Source: Isochrysis galbana (Eukaryota; Haptophyta; Isochrysidales; Isochrysidaceae). From it: a DNA stretch of 64,000 nt. The position numbers and the translations under genes were made by a program. Under the pieces are notes generated by a model. The model was not told the DNA's origin. It was given only the letters and a program-made list of their open reading frames with translations, and made no database searches. Within the stretch, counting starts at the first letter, position 1. The number at the start of each line of letters is the position of its first letter. Location: the NCBI GenBank assembly GCA_018136815.1, contig CM030932.1, positions 267,980 to 331,979 on the forward strand. Reading direction: 5' to 3'. Below, one piece after another: positions 41,770-54,100 of the stretch.

Positions 41770-44700
41770 ATGGCGCCTTCAGGCCCGCCCCTCTCCCCCT
41801 CCCCACTCTTCCTCCTCCTCCTCCTCCCCGTGAGGCTCTGGATGAGAGGCGCCGCGGCGGCAGGACTGCTTCACCCGCAGGAGAGCGAGACCAGGGAGCT
41901 CAAGGATCTCTCCGGCCTCTGGCGCTTCCGTGTAGACTATGCCGCCGCGGGATTCGCGGAGCAATGGTGGATGGCACCGCTACGCACTGTGGCGCGCATG
42001 CCGGTCCCCTGCTCATACAACGAGCTGGGCCAGGACCGAAGGATGAGAGATCACGTTGGAATGGTCTGGTACGAGCTCGACGACGTCTTCCTTCCTCTCC
42101 GCTGGCTCACGCAGCGGCTTGTGCTGTACGTCGGCTCGGCCAACCATCATGCCACCGCGTGGATCAATGGCCAGCTCGTCGGCTCGCACAATGGCGGCCA
42201 TCTGCCGTTCCACCTTGAGGTTGCAAGCGAGCTAGCCAATTTTGGCAAGGCCAACCGCATCACCATTGCCGTCAACAACACCCTCACGCCCACCAGCATC
42301 CCGTCAGGACACGTCCAGATAAACCTCGCCGGCCGGCGTGTGCAGCGGCTCCAGATGGACTTCTTCAACTACGCTGGCCTTCACAGGCGGGTGCTTCTGT
42401 ACACGACTCCGAAGGTGTTCCTCTCCGACGTGTCTCTCTCTTCTCAGATCTCCTCGCAGCTTGAAGACTCCGACGCCCACCTGAACGTCTTTGTTTCCGC
42501 TGCTGGCGCGGCAAATGTTCTGCTCACGCTCTTTGACGCGAGTGGCACTGCCGTCGCCCGGGGTCGGATGCCTGCTGACCCGCGACGCGGAGGCCGGCTT
42601 GTCCTGCACAACCCTCACTTGTGGTGGCCTGTCTACATGTCCGAGACGCCGGGCTATTTGTACAACTTACAGCTGGAGGTGTTGATGCAGGTGATGCGGG
42701 CGCTCCAGCCTACCTCGTGGGGGGTGGACGATGGTGCAGCCGATCCGACTGCCGTCCGCCTCATGTTGCACAGGATGGCAGCGTAGTCGATGTATACAGG
42801 ATGCGCCACGGGGTGCGCACCGTAGGAGTCTCCGCGAGCGGCGCATTGCTTATCAATGGCGCGAGGCTGTACCTGCATGGATTCGGCAAGCACGAGGACT
42901 CGGTGCTCCATGGCAGGGGCATGGATCTCGCCGTCATGATCAAGGATTGGGAACTCCTTGGGTGAGACTCCAGATTTAGCGTGCATCGTTCAGAACGAGC
43001 GTGCTTGTTCATATGAATGCGGGCGAGGCTGCACGAAATTTGGGATGCGGAGATGTCGTCGTGGGGAGCCACTGGCGAGGAGCTCTATCTCCATACTCTT
43101 CCGTGTCAGCCACATGGTGTACCGGCACACGCATAGCCCAACATCCTCACGAAGGCTCCTCGTCCCATGATCGTAGCTGGGTTGGAGCCAACTCCATTCG
43201 CACATCGCACTATCCCTATGCCGATGAGGCCATGGCCTTGTGTGACGAGAAGGGCATCGTCGTTATCGACGAGGCGCCCGCTGTAGGGCTCCAGGTGATG
43301 GGCAACACGTCATTCTTGGTTGTCCTCTTTCCCACGCTTGAGTGCACCACCACGGCGGGCGGGCTATCGTTCTGCTATTTGGCGCAGCAGGCTGTCATGA
43401 GTCAATTGTACCCATCTGTCCCGTTTCGCGCCTCCCACTATGCTACTTGGCAGGGCTCCAATATGGTTAGAGAGACGCTTGCCCGACATCTCGAGTCCAT
43501 TTCGGAGATGATTTCGCGAGATCGAAACCACGCCTCGGTAAGGTCAGGCATTCATACGGCAGCTGTCATTTGCCAATCGCAGGCATCACCGCCTGACCAA
43601 TTCTTCAACTAGGCCCTACCTACCCTCGGCCGCTTGCGGCAGCCACCCAACGCGTCTCATTCTTTTAACTTTGGTGAGTTAGATGGATTCTAGGCCATGC
43701 CGATCTCATGAAAACATTGGTCTCATCGCCTCTTTAGGTAATCGCATGGTCAATAGCCAATGAGCCCGATTCGGAAGCTCCGGCTGCTGCGGCTTATTTC
43801 AAGCATGTCGCCGCGCATACACGCGGCCTCGACCCGACTCGTCCAATTACTTTTGCATCCTTTAAATCTCCTGCCAAGGATCTCGTAGCAGAACATGTAG
43901 ATTTCATCATGGTGCGTAGCAATTCACGACTCGATGGTCGTGCCCATCTTAGATGGGCCAATGACGTACTGCACGCGTTTGCGGACGCTCAGGTCAACCG
44001 ATACTATGCATGGTACACCAATACGGGCCAGACCGACATCATCCCCCTCGCTCTCGAGAAGGATATGCTGGCGTGGCACAAGCGATTCCCTGCTAAGCCG
44101 GTGCGCGTTCACGCCCAATTTGTATCTCGACTGCACGACGAGCCGAATCCTGAGCCAGCCATTACAAAGATCGGCCTTTATGGAATTCCGCCCGACGGAC
44201 CGCGCGCAGGTCATGCTCTCTGAGTACGGCGCCGACGCTGTCGCCGGAATGCACGCTGACCCGCCGATTTCATTCAGTGAAGAGTTCCAAGTAGAATACA
44301 TATCACAGCATTTTGCGACGTTCGACGCTCTTCGTCACTTGGGCTGGTGAGGTGGCTGCGCCCGAGCTCGGGACGTAGTAGTTCAGGACAAAATAGGCAG
44401 GAGGCACCTAAAACAAGCTGAGGAGCGCGTGCATCGTGGGGCGGGGCTGAATATTTTTACGTCGGGGCTATCAACGTTCTAGTTAGAGCGGGGCGTCCTT
44501 TTTTGTAATAACCCAAAGGGGGCGGAATGGGTTGCCGTACTCGTTGTGCTACATGTTCTGGACCGAAATGGGCCCGCGGCTCTATTGCGATTGGGGCGCT
44601 TTCCACCTCTCTTTCCGCTCCCCTCCTCTTCCTCAGGTTTCTTGGAGAGCATGTATGGAATCTTGCCGACTTCATGACAAACCAAGGCGTTACTCGGGTC

Positions 44701-45162
44701 GTGGGTAACAAGAAGGGCATCTTCACCCGTGATCGGCAGCCGAAAATGGCAGCGTTTGCGGTGCGCGAGCGGTACTTGAGGCTTGCGAATGCCACGGTGC
44801 GCTATCCAGCTACTCTTTTGGAGCTTCGGGTACTTGCAGCCGAGCCTCTTACTCGCGCAACGCAGCAGCTACGACGCCAACAGCTGCGGCGGCAGGAGCA
44901 CCGGCAACAGCACGAGGACGCAAGAGTCCCTCCACGATTACGCTCATCGACAACGGCGGCGGAGCGTGATACGACAACGGAGACTGCCTCAGAGCTCGAC
45001 GAGCAGCTGACGTCAAAGAAGTGGCTTGAGGTGCGCCGACGCCTTGGGAACACATCTCGATGTGCGTTCATCCCAACCACACAACGGATAGGTCACCTCG
45101 ATCCGCTAAGCCGTCGCTTTAAGAAAAAAGCAAGCCGTGCAACCTCCCCGGACCAGTCATAG
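41770..45162 (+). CDS. GUSB: GH2 beta-glucuronidase-like glycosidase
   Basis: A secreted or lysosomal-type beta-glucuronidase that removes terminal glucuronic acid from glycans. Eight exons join in phase: 41770-42690, 42774-42961, 43177-43294, 43454-43537, 43738-43911, 43993-44100, 44210-44346 and 44637-45162, about 751 residues. A hydrophobic leader ([12 protein letters not shown]) suggests secretion. The sugar-binding domain includes [16 protein letters not shown] and [13 protein letters not shown]; the barrel has [14 protein letters not shown] and [20 protein letters not shown]. The acid/base Glu is in WSIANEPDS (about residue 446) and the nucleophile in [13 protein letters not shown] (about 536), both conserved. 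[20 protein letters not shown] and [12 protein letters not shown] match the vertebrate GUSB C-terminal part. About 10 residues around the exon 7/8 join are shorter than in human GUSB. The charged C-terminal extension is lineage-specific. Confidence 0.9.
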
Positions 45163-46060
45163 CCAAGGGCCGCGCACCGAGTCATGTGCGCGGCGTTCCC
45201 TGCCGTATGGTCCAAAATCATCTCAGTTGCGGTCTCAGAACGCCTTCCTTTCAGTCGCCCGGGAGAGCGCCCATGACGCAGCGGACACGACACCCCCTGG
45301 GACTTGCCGCTACATCCGCAGAAAGAGGGTCAAGAGGAGCAGTTGAATACCAGCATGAACCACCTGCCGAATGCGCGCCCGCAAAACGCTGAGATTCCGT
45401 TCACTCTGCCCCTTTGCAGGCAGCTCGGGTTGAGGTCAGAGAGCCTCCACCCACCCTTGACGGGGAACCTGGAGATTTCGCGGAGCTATCCACTAGCAAT
45501 TTGCTCGATGGCTTCATGAAGGCCGCTGGAGACGGTGTCTTGGATCGAGTTCCCGAGCAGGCGGCCGGTGGAGAAGAAGAGATCGGGGCTGGTGGAGATG
45601 GAGACCTGCCGCCGGGAATCGCTACCTAGTACAGCGGGGCGGGGTGGTTCAGCTCTTTTCCGCCTCGCGGGTGAGCGCATAGCGCATAAGAATAAGTCGG
45701 GAGCATCTCGGCTCTTGCCAAGTCTTGCCGAGTGTCCCTGCTTGAGGGCTGGGGCGGGGTCGCCCAAGTCTATCGCGTTTGAAACCTGAAGCGAGGCACT
45801 TGAGCCTTTGGCCTTTGGCATGTGGCCACTCTATTGCGGATTCTATCGCCCCTTCCGGTTAGTGCTTCCGGTATACTCCCTGCATCGCATGCAATCTATT
45901 TGGTATGCGGTCAACTGCAGTCTATTACGTAAGAAAGCATGGGCCACAGGAGACGAATTTCTACTGGCTGCACGGGTGGCCATCACACATCTCATCGCTA
46001 ATTTGCGCATGAAGATAATGTGGTTCCTATTAGGAAGATATAAGATAGCTCACGCAACCT
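45163..46060. other. GH2 3' flank, no supported gene
   Basis: Overlapping short frames on both strands (for example minus 45821-45486) lack recognisable motifs. Confidence 0.4.
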
Positions 46061-46061
46061 T

Positions 46062-46330
46062 CCATTTATAAGTGGGGGTCTCCATCGCGGACATCGGACG
46101 TCCCCCAGGGTGGGCCCGTAGCCAATCAACCTCAGCCCCTACCTTCTGGCAGGGGCTGGGCATTCAACAATCTGTCCCAAACCTCCAGTGGGCGTGGGCC
46201 GCGAGCCGCACTCCCAGGCCCGCATGGGCTTGCCCTCGTACTGACCCCCCCCCCCTTCCCTGGTCGCCAGGCAGACAGGGGACTCTGGGCGGCACCCAGG
46301 GCCAGCGAGGCGAGCAAGGGAGTGTTGCGG
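46062..46330 (+). mobile_element. LINE-type 5'-end fragment, hairpin copy
   Basis: TTTATAAGTGGGGGTC, CATCGCGGACATCGG, CCCAGGGTGGGCCCGTA and CAGCCCCTACCTTCTGGCAG then GGGCTG match the copies at 27682 and 56602. The terminal palindrome is weak here (CCA...TGG only), and the ATGGAG start is deleted. Confidence 0.6.
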
Positions 46331-46585
46331 GTAAGGGGGGGGGCCTGTACACTTCCTCCTCGTATGTTCCTTTTTTAGGTTTTCCCGCGCGACTCCCTCT
46401 CCGTCGCCGCGCCCCGGTTCCTCTCTCCCCCGCATCGCCCCGAGTCAGTCCATCTGTCTCCTCGGCTCCCCCCGCGGAAGCCCTCTCCCCCCCTTCCCTT
46501 TCCCGTCTTTCCCCGAGTGCTTCCTTGAGTTTCCGGCCCCCTTTTGTCTATATCTTTCCCGCGCGGTCTCTCTTTCCCCCGCACG

Positions 46586-47475
46586 CAACTAACTTTATAG
46601 TTGGTCGCCATGGAGCGCGCCGCCGCTCCCCACCTCTCCTTCGGGTCCCCCACCGCGGGCGCCCCCCTAGCACCCATGGAGCTGTCGCTGGCGAAGCGAC
46701 CGCGTCCACCCGCAGAGGCCGAGCAGGTGAGCGTGACCCCGGTCGCGCCACACGGCCCGTGGCCCCGGCCACACCAGCCACAGCAGCCATGCTGGCCCAC
46801 CTCATGGTGGGCCACAAGCTGTGGAGGACAGAGAGCCAGCACCACCAGAGACGAACCACCCAGCCGTCAGGCATGCCTTATGGCAGAGGCCTCTCCCACC
46901 CTGGAGACGGCCGCGCTGCCCCGGCAGCGCGGCCCGAGACCGGGTGGCCCTTATGGGCACAAACCCAACAACAACATCAAGACTCAAGACGCACAATGAC
47001 ACAGATCCACCAACAACATCCTACTACTACAAGAACTACATGCTTACGAGGACGGTTCACACCTCCGGGCACATAGGACAGCCACCATGCTGGGATGGCT
47101 GTGGTTTGCCGCCCCAGGAGAGCTAGGAGACCCGGCTAGCGGTGTCGCGGTGGCGATCAGAGACGCGGCCGAGCGGATAACCGCTAGGACGGAGACCCTA
47201 GAAATCTTACTGAAAAGTAGATGCGTATCAATAAAACTCAACATAGATGACACCCAATATCGTATAATGTCTATTTACCTCAGCGCGCAACCCGGGCCCC
47301 GCGAAAGGCAAATAGCCGAACTAGGTCGGAAACTGGACGCCCTAGTATCCATCCCAACTATAATGGGAGGCGACCTTAACTGCGTAGAAGATAGCGCGCA
47401 CGACTCCCGAAGAGTAGGGGAGGCACTATATACTAACGCGCATGTCGCATCCGCGATCGACTTCCGACCGTATGC
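46586..47475 (+). mobile_element. LINE 5' part: ORF start and APE-type endonuclease domain
   Basis: The palindrome CAACTA-loop-TAGTTG (46586-46603) precedes GGTCGCCATGGAG. One frame runs from about 46601 (MVAMERAAAPHLSFGSPTAG, then MELSLAKRPRPPAEAEQ) to a single TGA at 46997, then continues in the same frame as NILLLQELHAYEDG (first catalytic Glu of an EEP fold), LGDPASGVAVAIRDAA, YRIMSIYLSAQPGPRERQ and MGGDLNCVEDSAHDSRR (the Asp-Asn motif). It breaks off near 47475 before any reverse transcriptase. This is the N-terminal half of a non-LTR retrotransposon ORF, truncated on its 3' side. Confidence 0.75.
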
Positions 47476-48330
47476 GTCTTCGTGCCCAATCGTTCTTGTT
47501 TGCCGCGGAGTTTTACTCGTAACTTGTAGAACTCTTCACTCGCAATTCGCCCTTCGCTCCTTGCCGTCGCGCCCCTTTGCGGCCTGTCTCGCTCCTGTTT
47601 CGCTCCTTTGCACCTTGGGCCTTGCTCTGTCTTTGGTCCCTCCTTGCTGTCGTTCCCCCGCGCTTGCTCTCGCTCTCGTCGTAGTTGTTCGTCGCTGCGG
47701 ACTTTTCCCCCGCGCGAAGCCTACCTTCTCGCCCCTTTCGGTTTACGTACGTAGATTCCCTCCTTACTTTCTACCTAGTCGTTCGCGGTAACCGCCGTTC
47801 GCCGTCGGCTCTTCCGTCGCGTCGTCGCTCTCTCGTCGGCTTTCTCTTCCTTGTTTCCTTCCTTCTGTGTCTTCCCCGCCCAAGGGGGGAAAGATACGTT
47901 AGTGTGGGAGAATGTTGGGTGAAAGTCGAGTGTGCGTGTCTCGGATTGTTGTCGGACTAGTCGGATTGGTATTCTGTCGGCCTGTGTCGCCTCGTTCCTC
48001 GCCCCAGTCGCTCCTCGCTCCCTCGTTCTCGCTCTCGCTTCTCGCTCTCGTCGTAACAAGCAATCTTACAACACCAATCAAACAACTCACTCGCCTACTC
48101 ACACTCGCTATCCGCCATGTCCGCCCCGTCGTCCCGCTCGCCCTCGCCACTGCCCGCCATCCATCCTCCCGCCATTGAGATGGATCAGCCCGTCCAACCC
48201 GCCAATTCCCAAAACACCGTGCCTCCCGCCGCCTACTACCTTCCGTACCTTCCGGTTCCCTCCGTCCCATCCGTAACCTCCAATCCGTCAGTCCACCAGA
48301 CTTGCTGGTTCCCTCCACGTTGCATTGTTG
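47476..48330 (+). mobile_element. Retroelement 5' leader and Ser/Pro-rich ORF start (second family)
   Basis: TCG/CTC-rich leader (47480-48060), then CTCGTCGTAACAAGC and ATG at 48117 opening MSAPSSRSPSPLPAIHPPA and continuing VQPANSQNTVPPAAYYLPYL. Similar in layout to 31241-31889. No enzymatic domain. Confidence 0.4.
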
Positions 48331-48980
48331 AACTTGTTCAGCGTCTCTGCTGTTTTGTTGTGTGTGGTCGTGTCGACCGGCCGGGTCTGTATCCCATGCG
48401 TGCGCATGGGGCCAGTGCCGCGGCGATGTAGGGGCCCAGCCCGGAGGCTTTCCCTATGGGAGCCGGGCCCCTGAGGCCTATCGCCCTGGCACCATCATGG
48501 TGACCAGGGCGGCCGAGAGGAGAGAGAGCGACGCCATCGCTCGCGCTCTCTCCAGAACAGATGCGGATAAAATTCTCTATACAAAACCCCAAACACCCCT
48601 ACCTCGTACCTCGCGCACACTCATAGTAACACATAGAACACTAATGTAAACAGAGTGAGAGAGCGAAGAGGGGAAAAGAGAGGGGAAGAGAGAAAAGAAG
48701 AGAGGAGGCCCGTCGCCTCTCCTCACGTGAAGAGAGAGAGGAGAGAGGAGATCTCACAGGACTCAGAAAGTAAATAACATCGGAGAGGGCGGAGGGGCAT
48801 CCGTAACAAGGCCCCAGCTGTTTGTGGCTCTGTATGCATGTGCTGGGCTGTTGTGTGTTCTGTGCTTCCATGGTTGGAATGGTGGGCTGTGTGATGTTCT
48901 GGGCGCGGCTCGCGTCGTGGCTCTTGTGTACCTGGGTAGGCGTGGTCTCTTCCGGAGGTCGGTGCGGCTGCGTGGCGTCC
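48331..48980. other. Degenerate retroelement sequence and GA tract
   Basis: Peptide AAERRESDAIARALSRTDAD (about 48512-48571) matches the motif seen near 34160. GA-rich 48650-48750. No intact gene. Confidence 0.35.
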
Positions 48981-48989
48981 GTTATGTCC

Positions 48990-49080
48990 TGATCGGTCGG
49001 CGCGGCGGGGTGGGCGGGGAGCGGGGAGGGAGGTGGGGAGCGGCGCGCGCTCCATGACCCTATCGTTTTAACGATAGTTG
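48990..49080 (-). mobile_element. LINE-type 5'-end fragment with perfect 8-bp palindrome
   Basis: CTATCGTT-TT-AACGATAG (49060-49077) precedes, on the minus strand, GGTCATGGAGCGCGCGCCGC. Comparable starts are at 8340, 34751 and 46601. An (ATT)n run lies at 49120-49135. Confidence 0.6.
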
Positions 49081-49606
49081 AGTACCGGGCTAGTGAGAGT
49101 AGTGGTACTAATGCTCAGTTATATTATTATTATTATGATATAGAAAATAGCTCACGCCATAGCCATAGCACGTCCACATCTCATACATCACATACAATGC
49201 TAAAGCCCTAGCTAGGCGCCGGATCGCCGTACGGCTCCTCACGCTCGTCCACCGCATTATTACTATTACACCCACCATATACTGCCCAACACCACGACGT
49301 GTTCTTGACAGCACGTTAGCTTGAGCACAACGCAACAGAAGTCTACAAGAGCTACTGATGACCACAACCGCCGAAGGAGAAAGAAGGATCACGCCTTGCC
49401 CGTTCTGAAATATGGTCAAGGCAATGCGTTCGTGCTCGAGAAATTGTGCCATGTGCGCAATGAGCGAGAACAAGGCGAATAGAAAGCATGCACCATAATG
49501 GGGGGCACCGGCAATGACCTGCAACCACCGTCATCTAACATCACCGGCACAATAAAGAGGGAAAATCCGGTCATGGCAAACAAATTACTAATAGAATTGC
49601 AAGACG

Positions 49607-50283
49607 TTAAAAGATATCGGATTTGGCCATCATGACCGTGAACTCTTCCAGTGATATTTCCCCCGACAGATCAGCATCGGCCGTGTGAAACAGGCGCTCA
49701 ATTTCGCTCGCAGTCATTCCACACCTATATGGTCAAAGCGAGCCAAGAAGTTCATCAGGACGGGGCGTCTGCGAGCCCCAATCATATGAAATGCCGCTAG
49801 CTCTTACATGTCGCTCTCCCAAGGCGTGTGGCCAACTTACGATTTGAGAGCATTGGAGAGCTCTGACAATGTGAGCGAACCGTCCTTGTTCCGGTCATAG
49901 ATGTGGAAGATCTCTTGCATCTCGGTAATCTGTTCTGCCGTGAGTGGATCCTCTACCTCAACGACTGGTAGAGCCTTAGGAGCTGCCCATGAGATCATAA
50001 GTGACATCTCGTCTTTTGTCGCGTGCGGAAACATAACCTGCACATGCAAAAGGCGACGATCGGGCAGTGGCTCACAAGCATCGCCGAGGGAAGGTGCGGG
50101 CAGACAGCCAGCACACGCAGATTCCTGAGGAAGCCAGCACACGTCGATGGCTGCATTTGACTGAAAGTGTCATTGGATCCACCCACAAGAGTCACCTGAA
50201 GTAGCTCTTTGAACTCTACTGTGCCGTCGCCATCCTTATCAAGCTCCTCAAAGAGATGCTCACACAGATCAGCAATGTCCACT
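49607..50283 (-). CDS. EF-hand calcium-binding protein, 5' end in gap
   Basis: Exons on the minus strand: from the gap to 50196, 50037-49841, and 49724-49607 (TAA), all phases matching; one donor is a perfect GTAAGT. Three EF-hand loops are visible: DKDGDGTVEFKE, DRNKDGSLTLSE and DADLSGEISLEE, preceded by helices such as LCEHLFEE, EMQEIFHIY and EIERLFHTA. The first two loops have all calcium ligands; the third has Leu at the fourth position but keeps the other ligands. Layout suggests a calmodulin/centrin-like sensor or a calcineurin-B-like protein. The N-terminus and probably the first EF-hand lie in or beyond the 50284-50383 gap. Confidence 0.75.
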
Positions 50284-50383
50284 NNNNNNNNNNNNNNNNN
50301 NNNNNNNNNNNNNNNNNNNNNNNNNNNNNNNNNNNNNNNNNNNNNNNNNNNNNNNNNNNNNNNNNNNNNNNNNNNNNNNNNNN
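50284..50383. other. Assembly gap (100 N)
   Basis: Exactly 100 N within the EF-hand gene. Confidence 0.99.
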
Positions 50384-51150
50384 CCGATGGATCCTCGTCC
50401 ACGAAACACAAGGAATTCGCCTCCCGTGCTGCGGGCCAGGCGAACCATGTGACGACCCACGGGTGCGACAAAGGCGAGCGTTGTTCCTGTGCCACTCTTC
50501 CGTCTTCTATGGAGCGGCATTGCGGAGGTATGCGCATGTGACGCCCCCCCCCCTCCCCCTTTGCGACTGCGCACCTTCTGAACCCGACTATGCATCGCTG
50601 CCAATCACTCGCCCGCTGCCGACTAAGCCGCGCTCTGAACATGGCCTTCACGACCACCACGGTGTGACTTCGCGGGCCGTGGAACCACACACCATCTCGT
50701 ACCATGGCGCGTTCATTCGCCGAGTTTGCGCGCCGGACCCCTTCCATTGCCTGCGCTCGGCCGCCATCGAATGAAGCTGCGACCACTTTCGGCAAAAATC
50801 GCCCACGTTTACGCTCTCACCGACCACACGCGCCCATCCGCTTTAGGCTTGCCGAGCCGGACGACGCCCTCGCTACCTGTCAGATATACGACGCGAATAT
50901 GATGGTTGCGCCGGACGACTTAATCCCAATGCCTGCCTTAGGCCTAGCAATATGCGGGGATTATCGCGAGGCCATATTCGGCAACGCAATCCGAGTCAGG
51001 TGATAGGCCCGGCTTGAACCAGCCCACGTGATTAGGATGCCTAGGTATACTCCTTTCCGAGCCCGTCAGACCGACAATTGGCCATGATATCTACTACGTA
51101 GTAGCTATCCACTCCTACGTTCGTGGTGCCTTTGTAGGGGCGATGCATCC
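50384..51150. other. Region between EF-hand gene and membrane-protein gene
   Basis: It must hold the 5' end of the EF-hand gene (minus) and possibly the first exon of the membrane protein (plus). The plus ORF 50704-51003 (MARSFAEFARRTPSIACARP) is of unknown status. Confidence 0.35.
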
Positions 51151-51159
51151 TACGGGATA

Positions 51160-54100
51160 TTTTGCCAAGACGCGCCGCCAATCCCCTTCGGGGAGTGGTT
51201 TGGGTGGCTGGTGATGCTCGTCGTTGTCATTTTTTGTCTACACGTTGTGTCGGCCTTTGCCTTGGCATGGTGCCTTTCACGTCGCGCTGGAAGAGACGAG
51301 GGGTTCCGTGACCTCGCCAAGCGGGTAAGTTCCGCATCCCGTATACACCACGTCTGCGGGCCTCGCTCAGCAATGATGCACCAAGAGGTAGTGAGAATCA
51401 TCAGGCTGCTCGATAGCCACCATGTCGAGCCATAAGAGCACACATCCTGTGGCGCGGACGTGCCACTCACCTACCACCCGTGCCCCGCGCAGGCCAACTT
51501 CGTGTGGAATCAGCACGAGGATTATTTCTTCACTGCTGCCCCTTCCTCTATCCTGCTTGATGACGAGCGGGCGCTCGTCATGCACGACCACAAGCTCTCT
51601 AAATTCGGCGTTCGGCGTTCGAAGCAGGCTGCCGCGCGTGTTCACAACCTCCTCCACCCTCAGCCCACGACGGGAATAGCTGAGGTCGCCAAAGATGAGC
51701 ACATGCCGACTAGCTCCACTCGGGGTGCATCTCGAGCCATCGACCAAGCGATGCCGCCTCTGCAGGCCGGCATTCCTCCTCGCGGCCGAGGACAAGCTCC
51801 GGCGGGCGAATCTTCCGTGGACGTGCCTTCCTGCCGGAAGTTCACCGTCGCCGGGACTGTCGCCATCATCGCCGTTGCCTGCGTGATGGTCCCCTCCATT
51901 CCGCATCTCTTCAATGTAGCCCGCGAGTCGCTTGCTTTCTACCTCATCGTGTCGTATTTCGTCCCCGCAATCGTCCTCGCCTGTCTCTTTGCGTGGTACT
52001 ATGACTACATCAGTGTTGAGCGCATTCGTGCCGATCGAGTGGGCGGCGGAACGCATTCCGCGATGCAGATGCGCACCTGGTTCTCGGGCCCAGTAATCAA
52101 GAAGTTGAGCCTCGGCTTCATCAAGTCTATGTCACCCAAGTGCGCAACTACCGATGCATGGATGCAGATTCACTCAGTGGACGTGCGCCTATTAGTGTAT
52201 GCAATTGCTGATTGACAGCCCAATTCACCCAGCGCACCCCGCCCTTTTTACGCTTAGCTCAAAGCGCTCAACCATCGTGTATAGTCTCGCCGTAGCTTCT
52301 GGGTTCTTCTACATTCCTGTCCTCGGCATCTGGCTCGTCGGGCGCTCCCAGACGGGCATGTCAAAGCTGGAGTGGTTCGCTGAGTACTGCTTCTCGCTTA
52401 TCGCCCCGGGCCTTCCGTACGTCATGAACGGGCTTGTTGCGGTGTCTGCCGATCCCGACTCTCACCCATTCTTAATCAACTTGTCAGCAACGCTCCAGGG
52501 GGGGGTGATGACTGTCATTGGCTTCATATATGTCTCGGTTTGGCACTCAATTCTCTATCAGGGCAACGTCGCCTTCGTCCCCCGAGCTGCCATTGTTGTG
52601 AGCTTAGTGTTTCTGGGTTTGCAGCAGGTGGGCTTGGAACGCACCCCCCCCCCCCCTTTCGGAGGCACACGTCCTAAGCCTCCCAGCGCACAACCACCCC
52701 GCCTCAACACCGTGGCCTCCGAAGTCTGCCATTGTCCTAATGGTACATGCACCGTGTCATAGATCGGCGAGTTCTTCCGGGCCGAATTTGAACAGGGCGC
52801 GGTGCTCCTCCTTGACCTGACGCAGCAGTTGCAACGGATCTTCTACATTGTCCAGCTACTCATCACGGTCGTTCAAATGGCGGCCCTTGGCATGCTCGCC
52901 ACTCTACTCTTCACCGGTCCCACGATTGCAGCCGCCAACCCGGCCCTGTTCCTGCATCGTACGGCTCCCCAGCACCTCGCCATGGAAACGAAACGCTACC
53001 AAGGCGAAGCTGACGGTTCCATTGAGCCTCAGCGCAAGTTACCGTTTTGGCGAAGGATACTCACGGGCGATCCTGAAGAGAGGCAGATTCGCTTGCCTTT
53101 CCTTGCCTCCGCCTCCTTCTTCCTCGCATCCTTGATCGTATGCCTCTTCACGCTCATTATGCTGGTGACCCTCGTGGCGACGCCGCTCTACGTGCAGGTT
53201 GGTGGAGGCTATTGCCATCCACGGGCCATGCAGCTAGATGCTGATCTGTCGAGTTCCGACCTACTCCCATTGCATCTATGGCTGCAGGCGCTTCGCACGG
53301 CACGTGCGCAAGTTTATGACCTCAGCCTGGAGCTGGTGCCTTTCGTGGACGACACCTTTTCATTTTTCGGGGTACTCTTCATCTCGACACGCAGGATCAT
53401 GGATGATGTCATCCTCGCATCCATGGATTTCATTATTGAGGTGCGCGAGTCCCCTAGCATACACTTTGTTATCTTTCGCAAGGACACTTGTTCGGAGGGA
53501 TAATCAAACCTAGCCTTGCATTTGATGCTCCATGGTGTTCTCGTCGTGTTCATCATGAGAAGAGGCAGTCGTTCTCCTCCATTGTCATATCCCGCTTTCG
53601 TCCCGTCCCTGCTTACGCTCACATCTACGCCCTGACACGTGCATCTCCAGATCGACGTCTTTTTGCGTGTCGTGTGGGCGCTCAATGCTATCATGTGCAT
53701 TGTCGCTAGCATCGCCGGTTATCGCGACTTCCGCCGGATCTACCCGCTCCTATACGAGCGGCTTGATCGCGAGGGGCCTGTTTCCATTCCGTTCCCCCTG
53801 GCCCGATCCGATCCGATCAATATTCTCGGCATATGCGGCTCTTACACACTCGTTGGCTGTGTCCTCTGCTTTGTTGCCTCCACGCTCATCGCCATGGCCT
53901 TGGCTTTGCTTGCGGTTCCTACTCCGCTCATGGGATTTGCGCGCTCGGTAGCGGAGGCAATCATGGGAGTTGTCCTCTTGGACCAGCTGCTTGTGCAGCG
54001 CGTTCTTGTCCCTCTCGGCCAAGAATACGACATTGGCGTCCTTCTTCACGCCGTGCAATTGTACGCGTATATTGTCAAAATCATCTCGGGTGGTAGACGC

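Noticed and set aside
45486..45821. Minus frame with IDLGDPAPALKQ, briefly considered a peroxiredoxin
   Set aside because: Lacks the peroxidatic Cys motif and the rest of the thioredoxin fold.
46072..47076. 334-residue ORF as a host gene
   Set aside because: It is an alternative frame over the LINE 5' fragments; the endonuclease lies in a different frame.
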